64,000 nucleotides of DNA from Phragmites australis (GCF_958298935.1 NC_084924.1:22479819-22543818); one strand, 5' to 3'; shown: positions 48,281-60,035, numbered from the stretch's first letter. A program made the numbers and translations. Notes: generated from the sequence alone by a model not told the origin.

Positions 48281-49021
48281 ATGTTCTGCGAATGCGGCAC
48301 GGGCAGCTTCAAGCACGTCGACGAGGACCCAGAGGCTCTCGGCTGCGGCGGTGGCGGATCGCCCAAGGCGAGGAGGAAGCATGGGGGCAAGGTCAACCCC
48401 TACGCGGAGCGCGGGCTGGACAGGTTCTCCACCGTGCTCAACGAGCTCGAGTCCCGTCGGGCCAAGATCCTCCGCCGCGTCGGCTCCGACTCGGGCCTCG
48501 TCATGGTCCGCTTCGTCCAGTCCAACGGTAGGTGGGCGCCCGTCGTCGTCAAGCTCCCCGAGGAGCAGCTCAAGGGCGCCGCCGCAAAGAAACCAAGGGA
48601 AGCGTCCGCGGCGCCGGTGCTACCAGCTGCCTCAGCCTCTCCGCCGTCGAATCCAGCCATCCGGCAAGGCGCCAATAATACCGCCAAGGCGCCGGCCAGG
48701 AGGGCGTCATTCTCGTGGGGGAGGATGCGGCGGCCATCGCGCTACTGGCCAGCGGTCATCATGCTGACGCTGGTGAGCCTGGCCGTGTTCGGGAGGGTGT
48801 TCGCCATCTGCTGCACCTCCATTTGGTGGTACCTCGTGCCCACGCTGAGCAGCGGCTGTTCTGATGGCTCCAGCGAGGACGCGCACCGGGCTGGCCTGAG
48901 GAGGTCCATGGAGAAAAAGAACCTGGTCTTGCCGCCACCGCACGCCAAGAAGGGCAGCAGCTGCGGCGTGCACGAGGTGATCAGCTCGCCAAGAAGCCAG
49001 GCCAAGGGGAAGAGAGGGTGA
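48281..49021 (+). CDS. Small plant-specific protein with one membrane segment (ZCF37-like), 246 aa
   Basis: Single intact exon with strong GC3 bias, unlike the surrounding A/T-rich DNA. The N-terminus MFCECGTGSFKH is followed by the conserved core NPYAERGLDRFSTVLNELES, a 'RRAKIL' segment and VMVRFVQSNGRWAPVVVKLP at about residues 38-92; I recognise this as the ZCF37-type plant family. A Pro/Ala/Lys-rich linker (93-150) precedes one hydrophobic helix (about 158-182, WPAVIMLTLVSLAVFGRVFA) and a basic Ser-rich tail. No N-terminal signal peptide, so possibly a tail-proximal membrane anchor. Biochemical function is unknown. The start is the first ATG after a good TATA box. The 49-95 region on the opposite strand is open only because of GC richness. 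Confidence 0.85.
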   Translation: MFCECGTGSFKHVDEDPEALGCGGGGSPKARRKHGGKVNPYAERGLDRFSTVLNELESRRAKILRRVGSDSGLVMVRFVQSNGRWAPVVVKLPEEQLKGAAAKKPREASAAPVLPAASASPPSNPAIRQGANNTAKAPARRASFSWGRMRRPSRYWPAVIMLTLVSLAVFGRVFAICCTSIWWYLVPTLSSGCSDGSSEDAHRAGLRRSMEKKNLVLPPPHAKKGSSCGVHEVISSPRSQAKGKRG

Positions 49022-49540
49022 TTGCCTGACTGGTGCAAGCATCGAATGCATTAGTCATGTAATTAAGATGCAATTAGAGCATGGCACGCGACGTCGCTAA
49101 TGTACGTCGTGTACTAGTTCGGTAACCGGAAAAAAGGAGCAACCTTATGCTCAAAAGTCACCATTTTCCTTTTTCACTTTCTTCACGGGTAAATTTGAAG
49201 TTTCTCTTTTACGGTTCATCAGGTTGTAAATAATTCTGAGTTAATTCATGTACGTGGATGACACAGCCCCTTTTCCACCGTGGGTACCCGAAGAACTGAA
49301 GTAGTGTTCGTAAAACTTAACATGCTATGGAAGAAACAAGTCGCATTGCTTTTTTTTTCCTAACAATATAATGCTTGGCACGTCTTATACGTTGAGACTG
49401 AGGAAAATTCGTGTCTTTTGCAAAGCCAAACGACATATTTTCAATAAATCAATCGTGACAAAACATTTCTTCTAACTAAGAACAACTATGATGCAAGGCT
49501 ATAACATCTAGATTTTTAATTTATGTTTTCGTAATCAATA
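49022..49540. other. 3' flank of the ZCF37-like gene
   Basis: No open frames or repeats recognised; probably 3' UTR to about 49200. No canonical AATAAA close to the stop. Confidence 0.35.
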
Positions 49541-49800
49541 CACTGCTAAAAAACTATTTATTGAGACACCTACAGTGTATTTTCATAGGTTGTAGAAACA
49601 GCAATCCGGTTTCATGTACAGTCGTTCTGGTACTATAGTACACTACTGTAGAGATATTGTAGCATACGTATCTGATACATCCGCCATGAAATCAACGGCT
49701 GAGAGCAGACATAAATGCATTTTACTGTACCTACAGTAGCCTGTCCGATCCAACCTGTCGTCCAGATTTAATGAGATCGAGTTTTAGCTTGTGACACCTC
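49541..49800 (+). repeat. CACTA-like terminus remnant
   Basis: CACTGCTAAAAAACTATTTA resembles the CACTA terminus at 4341 read inward (CACTACTACAAAAACTATTT). Only this end is found; no partner terminus or transposase. Confidence 0.35.
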
Positions 49801-52346
49801 AGCAGGGTCACATCATTCTCTTTTGCCACGTGTTAGTGCCATGTAGATCACCCTGTCCGGCGTAATGCTGCCACATCGACGTCCTTGCCTACCTGCCATA
49901 CCCAGTCATCAAGTATTTAATTTAAAAGTTTAATTTTCCTTGCTGACGTCAGCATGTTGTCATCATTGCCTTTTCCAGTAGTAAAATAACTTCAAAAGGT
50001 CTAAAGATTAGTAATTTATTTTGTAAAAAGGTTGTTAAGTATTTTTCTTTAGTAAAATAAATCTATTAATTATTTTCAATGAATGTTTAACTCTAAAAAA
50101 TCATGTAATTAGTTAGTAGTTAGTAAATAATATGATAATAATTTTAAAAATGTTTTCCTTACATAAATAAATGTTTCTTAAATATTTTAGTGTCTTATTT
50201 ATGGAATAATCCTGATAAATATGTTTTTAGAATAAAAAATAATTTTTAAAACAGGATAAAATCTTAAAATAGTTTTAATAATGTTTAATCATGTTTTTAT
50301 AATACTATTTAATTCTGTTTAATGTTTTCATATAGTTTATAATTCAAATAAATACTAATAAATATCATGAAAATCCTAGAAAATCCCAAACAATTATAGA
50401 CTACTCTAGAAATTCTAAAAAATTTCTTGCAACATAATTTCAATTGTAGTTAATCTTTTTGGTCTTGTTTTGTATCCTTAGGAAGTCGTGGCTTGTTTGC
50501 CGTAGGTCTGTTTGGACTCGTTCTTTCATTAGAATGTTCGGAAAAGTGTGATCTTGTGTGAGATGATGTTGTTGTGTGCTATTTGATTCTTTGTGGATCT
50601 TCGTGTTTATTGGTGTGTGCTTTTTTGCTTATGTTTACGAGTAGACACTAATGTTCTGTAGGAACTACAAGGACTTCAACACCAAGACTTTGTTGAAGAC
50701 CCAACTGAGTTGTGAAGGCAAGTTATGTTCTTGATCCAAGATGGTAATCTTAAAGTGGCCGATTTACCCTTTTTTTAAAAAGTTTTGTTTTTCAAAAATA
50801 GATGCTAATAATAGGTTGAGAATCCTAATAGTTAGGGTTTATCCTGGTGTAACTTAGATTGATGAAACATTTTTGCAACATTGACTTTCAGATATAGTAC
50901 TATATCTCCAAAAAATTTCAGGCAAATTAGAGAAGGTCAATTTTCGACCAAAAACTTTAGAGGTCTTATCACGCATCTTTTGAGCTTTTTAGGGTCAAGA
51001 ATGGTATAGGTGTAGACACCTTTATTTTTGTAAGACTAAATAAACCCTGAGCATATGTGTGTATACAAGCATATGTACATGAATATAGTTATGTATATAT
51101 GACTGTAGAAATATACATATGGAGAGGGCTATTTTCCTATTATGTGTATATATATCCATCTATAAATAATTATTTGATTGCTTATGTGCACTAATATGTA
51201 TGTGTCAAGCGTATATCTTGTATATGTAATACATACATGAATACACAAGAGAATACAAGAAATAGAATAGAAAAGAGTTTGAAAAGGAATAAGAAAAAAA
51301 GAAAAGGTAGCTTGGGCCGAAAATCCTCAGACCAGCACATTTCCCTCACACCTCTCTTTTGGCTTGTTCGGCTAGCTGGCCCGATCCCCATCCTATCGCT
51401 GCCCTCCCTTTTCTCTTTCCGTGGGTCGAGGTAGCCAACCCAACTACACCTGCTTCACCCTCTCTCTCTCTCTCTCTCACTACCAACTAGACCCACCTGT
51501 CTTCTCCCTCCCTCCCACTCCATTCTCTTCTCTGTTTTCATCCAACAACATGTGCAACCGAGGAAGCCACGAATGAAGATTGTCGTGTTCGAGCTAGAGA
51601 TCGAACAACAATTGCCAAAATAGAACCACCTAACCCTCTAGACGATTTATCTCGCGCCAAAACCGCCAGAGCCCTAGACAACTATGAGATGGCCTCAAGA
51701 ACAAATCCACTGGCCGCAAGGACTCCGCTCAAACTCACACAAACCAGAAAGAGATAAGCCAAATATTCAAAGGGAAAGATTCCAGAGGCAATATATGAGC
51801 TTTGGCCCGTTCTATCTACAATCGACCTATTTGAATCAAGAGATAGAACTTGGACCTCTGCTGCTGATGCAAACCAAAATTGAGTGGATTACGTGCAAAC
51901 GTGCCCTCTAGTGTATAAATGTGTAGCATCAGAGATTCCCCAGAGCATCACGCACCTTTTGCCCAACTCACCGAGCCAAGAGCTTCACCGCAATCCCATC
52001 TTTGGCGAGATTTGAAGCTCCAAGCTGCCGCTATCGACGTCAACCTGTAGCCCAGATGTGTTTGCCATGAGCACGTGGTCCTGTTCCACCGCTCATCAGA
52101 GTGTTTGGAGCACGGTAACAAGCTTCCAGCTGGTCTCCGATGTTACGCTGTTGTGGGATCTCTCAGCGTTGCCGTTCATCACGTCAGAGTCAAAGCCAAA
52201 GAAGGTGAGCTATTCGACTCGAGCACACGATCATAATACGATTAAGGCGTACTGGTTTGTCGGTTATATCTAGATCATTCGATCTTAGATCGATGATCTA
52301 GATTTAATGAGTATTAATGCCTGGCCGTTACTCTAACATGACATCG
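49801..52346 (+). repeat. Gypsy LTR-derived sequence, degraded
   Basis: 50400-50730 parallels 53.88-54.0 kb in order: a T-rich stretch, a short 'acttcaacaccaag' type phrase, then GGCAAGT. 51190-52340 has a pyrimidine-rich, 'gggccg'-containing segment like the U3 of the neighbouring LTR. No coding sequence is supported. Probably one or more truncated LTRs of a related family. Confidence 0.4.
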
Positions 52347-55300
52347 TGTAACATCCTAAAATACAATTTTTGTAATAATTTAAAATTTTGTTAGAAATTT
52401 AATAGTGGCAATTTTGTTCTTTAGAAGAAATTGATTTCTAAATATAAATTGACATAGGTTATATAAGGTTGTTGCATTCATGCCATCTTAGTTGCAATAG
52501 GTTTTTATGCGCGGAAAAAGTTTGCAAAAATTCGCTAGAAAGCACCCATTTAAATCCACTTTTGAAAATTGTTCAAAATCTAAAAAAGAAAAGCAATTCA
52601 AAATTGGAAAAATTCTGTTGGGCCGAATCTCTCTCCGGCCCACTCCTCCCCCCCTCTCTTTTTCTTCTCCTCCCAAGCGGGCCGCCTTATTCTCCCCATG
52701 CTGGGCTGCGCTGCGGCCTTCTTCTCCTCGCAGCGGCCTGCTAGGCCGAGCCAGCCACCTCAGCTGAGCTGCTCCTCTTCCCGCCCTGCCTCATTGCCAT
52801 ATGGGCCCACGCCCGAGCCCGAGCCACCTGCGCCCGAGTCGCGGCTCACCTTCCCCTTCCTCCTACTGCCGCCGGTCGTTCGCCCCCAATCAGTGCGACC
52901 ATTTCAAATTGGCGCCTACCCTCCGTGCCATAACTTGTGAATCAAAGCGCATGGCCGTGATCCTCGCCCTTCCAATCCAGCGCCCGACCATTTTCCCCTT
53001 TGAATGGCCCCCTCAATTGCTCAAACCGCCGCATTTATCCCCTTTGAAGCCGCCGGCAAAATCCCCTCAAATCTGACCCCTCCTCTCCCTCTCTCGAGTA
53101 TTTATGCCGTCCATTACCTTCCTTGCGAATTTCCGCACTCATTCCACCCTTTTCCCCTCCTTTTCGCGCTCAGATTCGACCCCGACGCTATCAACTCCAT
53201 TATCGCCGGACCTTGAGCATCATTTCCCGACGATTCTCAGAGCTTTTTCTGCTGCCGGACGCCGTCCTCACCATGACCGAGCCCCGCCGCCCCTTCTTAT
53301 CCGTCTTCGGCTGCCTCCGGAGTACCTCCACCGCCGTGAAACACTCTGTGAGACTCCCCTCCCCCTCCTCTCTCTTTTGCGCCATCGAGATCCGTGGCTA
53401 GATGCACGTTTTTATGCATCTCCGGTGAAGCTCCGACCTCTCCGCCGCTGTCAGCCACCGCCTTCCTTGTCCCGCACCACCATCTGCAGCCCCTTTTAAA
53501 TCCCAGTCGCCCGATCCTAATCCGACGGCTCAGATAGACTGGCGCTTACCCCTTGGCCTTGGTCCACTGTGGACCCGTGGACCGGCCTTAAGGGCATGGT
53601 CTACGGGGTCCGTAAACTATTTCCACCAGTTTTTCTACAGAAAAATAATCCATTTTGAATTATGGCATCATAAATAAATTTTCCAGTATAAAAACAATTC
53701 TTTTTATTCTCAGAAATCAACTAAAACTTGCAGATAAACCCCTGGAACTTCGAAAGCTCAATACCTTTTGCTCGTAGCTCTGATTTGGGTGATTTTCACG
53801 CCCCAATGTTCGTAGTAACGTATAAAATCTTTTTATAGGGTTTTTACTTAGTTTATTACTGTTTGGTATACTGTTCTTAGAGTTCTTCCTTGTGTGCTTT
53901 TTTCGGTGTTTCGCTTAGGCGGAGATCAGTTTGGTAATCTCCAAGTTCAATGTTTTGAGGATTTTGACAAACCTTTCATCGAAGGTAAGTGTCCTTAAGC
54001 ATTTAGCCCCTATTTTAGGATTCATGTGTAGATGTTTATTCTTCAAATGCATGCTTGTGTAAGTTGAAATCCTATGTTAGGGTTTACTAGTTTTTGAATG
54101 ACTATTCCTTGTCACCGTCGTTAAGTCCTGATATAAAAGGGGTAGAATATGCTAGTGCAGTCGTGGTTGGAAAAAAAGATAATATTGACTAATGATTATG
54201 CAACAAGAATCGGGAAGGGTAAATTTTGTAGCAACATGGTATAGGGATCCCCACAGAATGGTTGTTTGATGATGGTGTGGGAATGCATGTGTGCCGGTAG
54301 TGCACAGTTGGTTGTGGTTGTTCCTGTGTGGGGTCCTAAGGACCGGTTCTTGAGCATGTAACCAAATTATTTCCGTACAACCACGAGGCCAATATAGGTA
54401 CGGCCTGGCCAACAAACTAGCCACCCCTCTGATTCTGTGGGCACCGTTGGATGGTTAAGTGGCACAAGAGGGGGCTTCTGCAGCGATGAAATTGTCGGTT
54501 AGCGGTGAAACCTCAGTGGGTGCCTGCAGGTTAGTGGGAGCTCTGTAAAGGCCTTGTGGTGAGACCCCAATTCCACACCTCAGAAGTGTGGAGCAACATA
54601 GGAATCATGACTCATAAGGAAAGTTGTGCAAACTCTGTAGAGTATCAAATTGGTCGATCAGCCATGTTCACGGACAAGAGGGATCAGGGTTAGTATGGTT
54701 GGTCGGGTAGCTAGGTGATGGAATTACCTGGTGAGTCTTGGTAGTCAGATGGAATCTGATGATTCAATCCTTTTATCATAGTTGTGTCTTCACCTAGTAA
54801 ATAAGATGCCTGATGTTGGTCATAGGCCCTAGTTGCTTAATGCAGTTAACCTGTGTCTATCATTTCCTTGACTTGAGCCCCATAGCATGTTTTCCCTCCA
54901 CTTGCGGAATACATTTTGTACTCACTCCCATTGTCCCTCTTCTTGCTTTCTACCGCTGTTCAGAAACCGTTTGTGAAGCTGCAAATGTCGATGAGGATGA
55001 CTTCAATCCGGAGTTGCTGTTCAAGGCTGGGTGCCCCCGGTCGACACCTGTGGAAGAATGGAAGCCCCGCTAGTGCTGAAGATCCCTTTACTTTTCCGCT
55101 GTGTTTTCCTTTTAGACCCTTGAGTCGTTTTGTAATAAGCTTAGTATCGTTATTGTAATAATGACACTGTAATGATACACTAATGATGTAAGCACATGTA
55201 TGAAACTTGATCCTGGCATACATGTGTTGTTCCCGGCAGAGACGGACCCAGCCCAAAATTATAGGTAGGGCGGAGTCGCCTGCTCCGTCATGAATCAACG

Positions 55301-55439
55301 CCGCTGGAGTGAAATACACGGTGCAGAGAGATCAACGTGTAGGTCTCGCCGTCAGAAAGATAGGGCGGCCGCCCTACCTCGCCCTATTGGTCGGTCCGCC
55401 CCTAGTTCCCAGTTTGTTCCTTTAAAACTGGGTGTTATA
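52347..55439 (+). repeat. Long gypsy 5' LTR (TGTAACATCC...GTGTTATA), ~3.1 kb
   Basis: Begins TGTAACATCCTAAAATAC and ends GGGTGTTATA directly before a primer-binding site at 55444. Contains a GC-rich segment (52620-53580) flanked by A/T-rich ones and a small hAT-like MITE (55237-55404). The same LTR type lies inverted at 1.1-3.0 kb. The lineage is probably a chromovirus of Tekay type, judged by LTR size and ends only. Confidence 0.7.
55237..55404. mobile_element. hAT-like MITE, 168 bp, nested in the gypsy LTR
   Basis: Inverted ends CAGAGACGGACC (left) and TAGGGGCGGACC (reverse complement of right) and 8-base flanks GTTCCCGG (55229-55236) and GTTCCCAG (55405-55412). TIR sequence and 8-bp duplication fit hAT. 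Internal 'tagggcgg' and 'ccgccctacc' extend the inverted repeat. Confidence 0.7.
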
Positions 55440-55443
55440 GAAG

Positions 55444-55455
55444 TGGTATCAAAGC
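55444..55455 (+). other. Primer-binding site of gypsy element
   Basis: TGGTATCAAAGC, one base different from the initiator-Met primer-binding sequence, four bases after the LTR end. Confidence 0.7.
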
Positions 55456-55614
55456 TGTGTTGATTGTAGGACACAGCCTAGATAGAAAGGACGTGCTAAG
55501 GACCTATGTTTGTACAAACTAATTTTGTAAAATTGTTTCCCTTCAGTTTTTCCTCTCCTTGTCTATTGCTCTTTATAAACTGTTACTAATTTTCTGTCTT
55601 CTTCAAAATTTTAG

Positions 55615-55920
55615 ACAGCTCGCTCGAAGATCACACCATGCAAGCGTGTGTTAGTTCCTGAGGTGGAGGTCCCTGCTAGTGCAGTCTAGAGGCACCAATC
55701 CCCAGCTGAGTTCTACTTCGAGGGACAACTTGCTGACTACTTCGCCCACATGTTGTGGTTCCTGCTCCAGGGACTTGGCTACCACGATGCTCCACTCTTC
55801 AGGGGAGTCAGAGTCCTGCTTGGAGGTCGTGGTTACTCCTGGTCAGTGGAGGTGACCATGTTCGAGACGCCCTTCGATGATGGTCTTCACCGAGTTCACA
55901 CCGCCACCGCTGAAAGTCCT
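55615..55920 (+). pseudogene. Leader/gag-like fragment of the gypsy element
   Basis: The frame gives KITPCKRVLVPEVEVPASAV, a TAG stop, then SPAEFYFEGQLADYFAHMLW and GLGYHDAPLFRGVRVLLGG. I do not recognise the family with certainty; position after the primer-binding site implies a leader or gag ORF. It is cut off at 55921 by insertion of the SIRE-like copia LTR. Confidence 0.4.
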
Positions 55921-57600
55921 TGATGTCGACTAGGGGGTGGGGGTGGGTTTCTTAAAATTTAAAACTCTGTAGCGGATCAGACAGTGTCCGGAGACTCCGG
56001 CTCAATTCGGATACTCCGAGTTCCGGAGTATCCGAGTTCATCCGAATTATCTGGACTATACAGGAACTCAAAATCAAAGTAAGTTTAAATAAATCTAATG
56101 TAATCTACGAGTTACCACTGTCTCTATAAGATGGATAAGTTCCTTTCAACAATACTCCTGCACTCAAATACTCGCAAGCAACAATATTGAGGCAAATCCT
56201 CAAGTAACAATTTGAACGAGTAAATTGCAAGAAATTAAATGGAGACAAGATTTGTTTCCAAAGTTTAGCCACCTCAGAAAGGAGTGCCTACATCTCCGTT
56301 GAGGAGCTCACAAAGAGCTAGGTCTTTTTCAACCCTATGCTCACCCAAGCTACCACAAAGATCGAGCTAGGGTTCTTACTCAATTTGTGGGTAATACAAA
56401 CTTCCCGTGGCACTCCACAACGATTGGGTGCTCTACAGGTGACCTGTTGCCGTCTGGAAGCACAAAGCTTTAAGAGAAAAGAACGCAAATCGCAGCTCGG
56501 CAAGAACACAAAATGCTCAAAGATTTTCTTGTAGCTCTCTTGCTCCAAACCTCACTCCGCAAACCTAACTCACAAATCTTAGCAAAGATCAAGCACTAGA
56601 GGGGTTTGGGAGGGCTATTGAATGCTGTAGAGAGTGTTTGTTCATTGGTGGTTCAGCAGCCTTAAATGAAAGGGGGTGAAGAGGTATTTATGCCCTTCCC
56701 CAAAAACTAGCCGTTACTGTGCTATTTAGACAGACTCGGAGTATCCGGGTTCAACTGGAGTCTCCGGGTAGCACAGAAACTCACACACCTAACCTGTCAG
56801 AACTAACTGTTACACTGACCTGGAGTATTCGAGTTCACCCGGAGACTCCGTGTAACACTTTGAGAAAAACTGGTTAGAACACTAGTTCGAAGGATGCCCG
56901 GAAGGTCCGGAAGCAACAGGACCCGGAGACTCCGGACCAACTCAAAGACTCCAGCTAAAACACCCTTGGCTAATTGAGAGTCTTTCTCGGAGTCTCACTC
57001 AGAGACTCTAGGACACTAACAGCACTCGGAGTATCCGGGCTAACCCGGAGACTCCAGGCTCAGACTTTAAAGGAAAACTGAGACTCTCTCGGAGTCTCAC
57101 TCGAAGACTCTGGAACACTTTCACAGTCCAGAGTATCTGGGCTAACCCGAAGGCTCCGAGCACATAATTAAAGCAAAACCAAGAGCACTTCTTGGAGTCT
57201 CACTCAGAGACTCCAGGGCATGTAACAGAATCCAGAGTTTTCGGACCAACTTGGCGACTCCGGGCTCAGACAACTCTGCCCTTTTTTTTTGGTGTTCATG
57301 AGTGATGGTGCCTCTCAAAATTGGTTTTCACAAAATACTTTGAGCACTGAGACACTACCAAGACTACAAAAAGCATCCCTCTTTATAGCACAACATTTCT
57401 AAACTCAAATTCAAAATTAAAATGAATTGAACTCTTTGAGTTTCTTCATGCCGCTTCTCCTTTCTTTTTGAGGGACATACACTTCTTCTAATCTTTTTCA
57501 ATTGGACTAAAACCTGTTCATAAACCTGATAAACCCATTAGTTCCTTAATCATTTGTCATCAATTAGCCAAAACCCACAAGGGGCCTAGATGCACTTTCA
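55921..57600 (-). repeat. 3' LTR of SIRE-like element, rich in quasi-palindromic repeats
   Basis: The minus strand begins TGAAAGTGCATCTAGGCCCC at 57600, a typical grass SIRE LTR start, and ends at 55921 (TGATGTCG on the plus strand). Length 1,680. At 55980-57270 there are many copies of motifs like CGGAGACTCCGG, CGGAGTATCCG and GGAGTCTCAC, often 20-40 bases apart. Confidence 0.8.
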
Positions 57601-57614
57601 ATCTCCCCCTTTTT
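57601..57614 (-). other. Polypurine tract
   Basis: AAAAAGGGGGAGAT on the minus strand, directly before the LTR. Confidence 0.85.
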
Positions 57615-58251
57615 GGTGATTGATGACAATCCAATTAAAACTTACAAAAGATAATATAATTTAAGGATTTTGAATTTTAAGATATATGGTGAACTCCCCC
57701 TAAATGTGTGTATTGCCTTGAAATAAGAAATTAAGATCAAGTGCACATATTTATAGAAATTTTGTGAGAGCTCCCCCTATATCTTAGAATTCATAGGGTG
57801 TAAAAGTGAGTGAACATATATATTCATGATGCATATGATAGAGTATTTCACAAAATCTAAGAAAGAGAGAAACAAATATTACATCAACCAACTCATGGCA
57901 TCACACTAGAACAAATATAGTCTTACGAATTTAAAAGGTTCAACTACAAGCACACCACACATAGTTCAATACAATTGTTACAAATGTCTCAAATATCCAA
58001 CGGAAATAATGAAGGATTTAAGAATGAAGATAGACAGGACACAAGGATTTCTCTCCCCCTTTGTTATCAAGAACTAAAAATAAAGGGAAGCAGAAGAAAG
58101 ATTTAGCTGCTGTCCTCTTCAAAATTGTCGTCGCCACCATCATCGGATCCATCTTCATTGCCATTGTCCAAAGAGCTTGCTTTGGCTTCTTCTATCTTCT
58201 CGTCGTCGTTGGTCTCCTCATCATCTTGAGCATGAGAGGGAACCTCAGCAG
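57615..58251 (-). other. Untranslated region between additional ORF and polypurine tract
   Basis: A/T-rich with three further 'ctccccct' (purine-rich on the minus strand) tracts at about 57690, 57770 and 58052, which could be secondary polypurine tracts. Confidence 0.5.
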
Positions 58252-59631
58252 CTATTTGGACTTCATCATTCCAAGCCCAAGGGTTCTCGAATTCTGGCTC
58301 ACTAGCTTCTTCTTCATTGATAATTGGAGAGCAAGGTGGTTGAATACCAAAATGAGTGTGAATCTCCTCTTGCCTTTCTTGGGAGCCATTCTTTGTGCAC
58401 TTGGAGCTACATGTGGAGGAGAGGGTGGAGGAGATGACCTAGAGCTCACAATTCTCATCCGATAAGGTTCGTGCTTCACTTCCTTGAAGAAATTTTTCTT
58501 GGTGACCCTTTCAATCATATACATGATGTAAGGTGCATAGGCACAACTTTTGTTGGGAGTATATGAGGTAGCGTGGATTTCCTCCCAAACAAAATCTATC
58601 ACACTGAAAGGTTCTCCCACATTAGACATCCGAGCTAGAAGGTTTCTTGAAATTCCTTGAACATTTGTGGCATCACCTCCTTTGGGATTCAATGTGAGAC
58701 GAAATAAATTGTTTAAATACTTGTAGTAGGGCTTCATCCTTGTTGTTGTGCCATGTATCACCCTTCCATGATCCAAATACATAAAGTCCATATCATCTGG
58801 TGACAACTGATTCTCATTATGGATCTTAGAGTTGTGCAAGTCATGAACATCGAAACCAAAGATGTGGGCAAAGGTTTGATAAGTGATTCTATATTTCTCT
58901 CTTTTTATCATCCAGAACATGGATTGGTTTTCTTCATGATCATAGGAAAGTGTAGCATAAAATTGTGCCATAACTTCTACACTCCAGTCACACTTCAGAC
59001 TCATAAAATTCTTGATTTTCTTTTCCTTGCACGCTGCAATGACAGCCTTGAAAGTTTGATCATTCTTTTGCTCCATGTAATCCCAATCAATCCATTGCGT
59101 TGGAGTGACAGGATTTTTCTTTGTAAGGATCACGCTCTCATAGAAGTCAGCATGAAACTCATTCCACAAGCGTGGGTCTGCCACGCTCTTCTCATACTCA
59201 TAAGGATCTTCATTTATGTCCTTCTTGCACTTGGTAGCCTTCTTCATATAGTCAATCATTCTTCTTGGTATTTCATGTGCTGCGTGAGCTCTGTAAGGCC
59301 TGTGTAGCTTTAGAGGAGCTAACATAATGTTCTCTTCTTCTATCCCTTCCTGCCCATGGATACTAGAACCGGCATTCACGGCTTTCCCTTTTCCATGACC
59401 TGCTGTTACAGGGGCTGTTCCCCTTAGTCTGAAAGTGCCCCTTGCCCTCATAGGTTGTAATTTAGTCAATCCAGGAGGCACATTTTCAGATTGTGCCGGC
59501 TCCTCGATCCGAATACCTCTTGATTCAAAACGGTGAGGAAGGGCATCTCTTTGACCTTGAGCTTGAGAGTCACTTTTGTGTTTCTTCCTCCTCTCATAGC
59601 CATATCCCTTGTCCCGATCTAGATGGAGCAC
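58252..59631 (-). CDS. Additional ORF of the SIRE-like element, 459 aa, open
   Basis: Fully open while pol is broken. The N-terminal 150 residues are polar and basic. A central domain follows: MSLKCDWSVEVMAQFYATLS, YRITYQTFAHIFGFDVHDLH and GRVIHGTTTRMKPYYKYLNN (about residues 205-310), then VIDFVWEEIHATSYTPNKSC and APYIMYMIERVTKKNFFKEV. I recognise this as the 'putative plant transposon protein' type domain often found downstream of pol in grass SIRE-type copia elements. The C-terminal 60 residues are Ser/Pro/Lys-rich. It lacks a signal peptide and an obvious membrane helix, so an envelope-like role is not supported here. Role unknown. Expression would need splicing or an internal promoter. 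Confidence 0.7.
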   Translation of the reverse strand: MLHLDRDKGYGYERRKKHKSDSQAQGQRDALPHRFESRGIRIEEPAQSENVPPGLTKLQPMRARGTFRLRGTAPVTAGHGKGKAVNAGSSIHGQEGIEEENIMLAPLKLHRPYRAHAAHEIPRRMIDYMKKATKCKKDINEDPYEYEKSVADPRLWNEFHADFYESVILTKKNPVTPTQWIDWDYMEQKNDQTFKAVIAACKEKKIKNFMSLKCDWSVEVMAQFYATLSYDHEENQSMFWMIKREKYRITYQTFAHIFGFDVHDLHNSKIHNENQLSPDDMDFMYLDHGRVIHGTTTRMKPYYKYLNNLFRLTLNPKGGDATNVQGISRNLLARMSNVGEPFSVIDFVWEEIHATSYTPNKSCAYAPYIMYMIERVTKKNFFKEVKHEPYRMRIVSSRSSPPPSPPHVAPSAQRMAPKKGKRRFTLILVFNHLALQLSMKKKLVSQNSRTLGLGMMKSK

Positions 59632-59814
59632 GGAGAGTCAATCTAGAGGGAGGGTCGGAGATTCCGACCTAGAGACGATGAAGATTCCAAGAAGTTTGCC
59701 AAAAATCCTTGGACTTGAGATCGCCGGAGCTCTCGTCTCACGGTGAAGGGAAGGAAAAAGGAGTGAAAGGATGGAAGAAAGAAGAAAATTGGTTGGGGGT
59801 CTCTGTATAAATTG

Positions 59815-60035
59815 GGTATCTCTGAGACTCCGGACTGACTCGGAGACTCTGGGTGGAATCTAAAGTCCGAACTGAGACCCTTTCCTGGAGGGTGACCTGG
59901 ACCCTCCGGGTAGAGTGACAGAATCCGGATACTCCGGATGGACCCGGAGACTCTAGGTTCTGTCAAGTCAATAGAACCAGAAGCTCACGTAACAGTGTCA
60001 GATTCCGAATACTCCGGCATAGTCCGGACATTCTG
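59815..60035 (-). repeat. Quasi-palindromic repeats upstream of the additional ORF
   Basis: Motifs such as GAGACTCCGG, CGGATACTCCGG and CCGGAGACTC recur at least eight times, the same motif set as in the 3' LTR. The position is between pol and the additional ORF. Confidence 0.75.

Noticed and set aside
48400..48687. 95-codon - strand frame opposite the ZCF37-like gene
   Set aside because: Arises from high GC3 of the + strand gene; no independent support.
58819..59307. 162-codon + strand frame
   Set aside because: Shadow of the additional ORF, which has the recognised domain on the minus strand.
58252..59631. Envelope protein interpretation of the extra ORF
   Set aside because: No signal peptide, no clear transmembrane segment; the domain resembles plant-transposon proteins.
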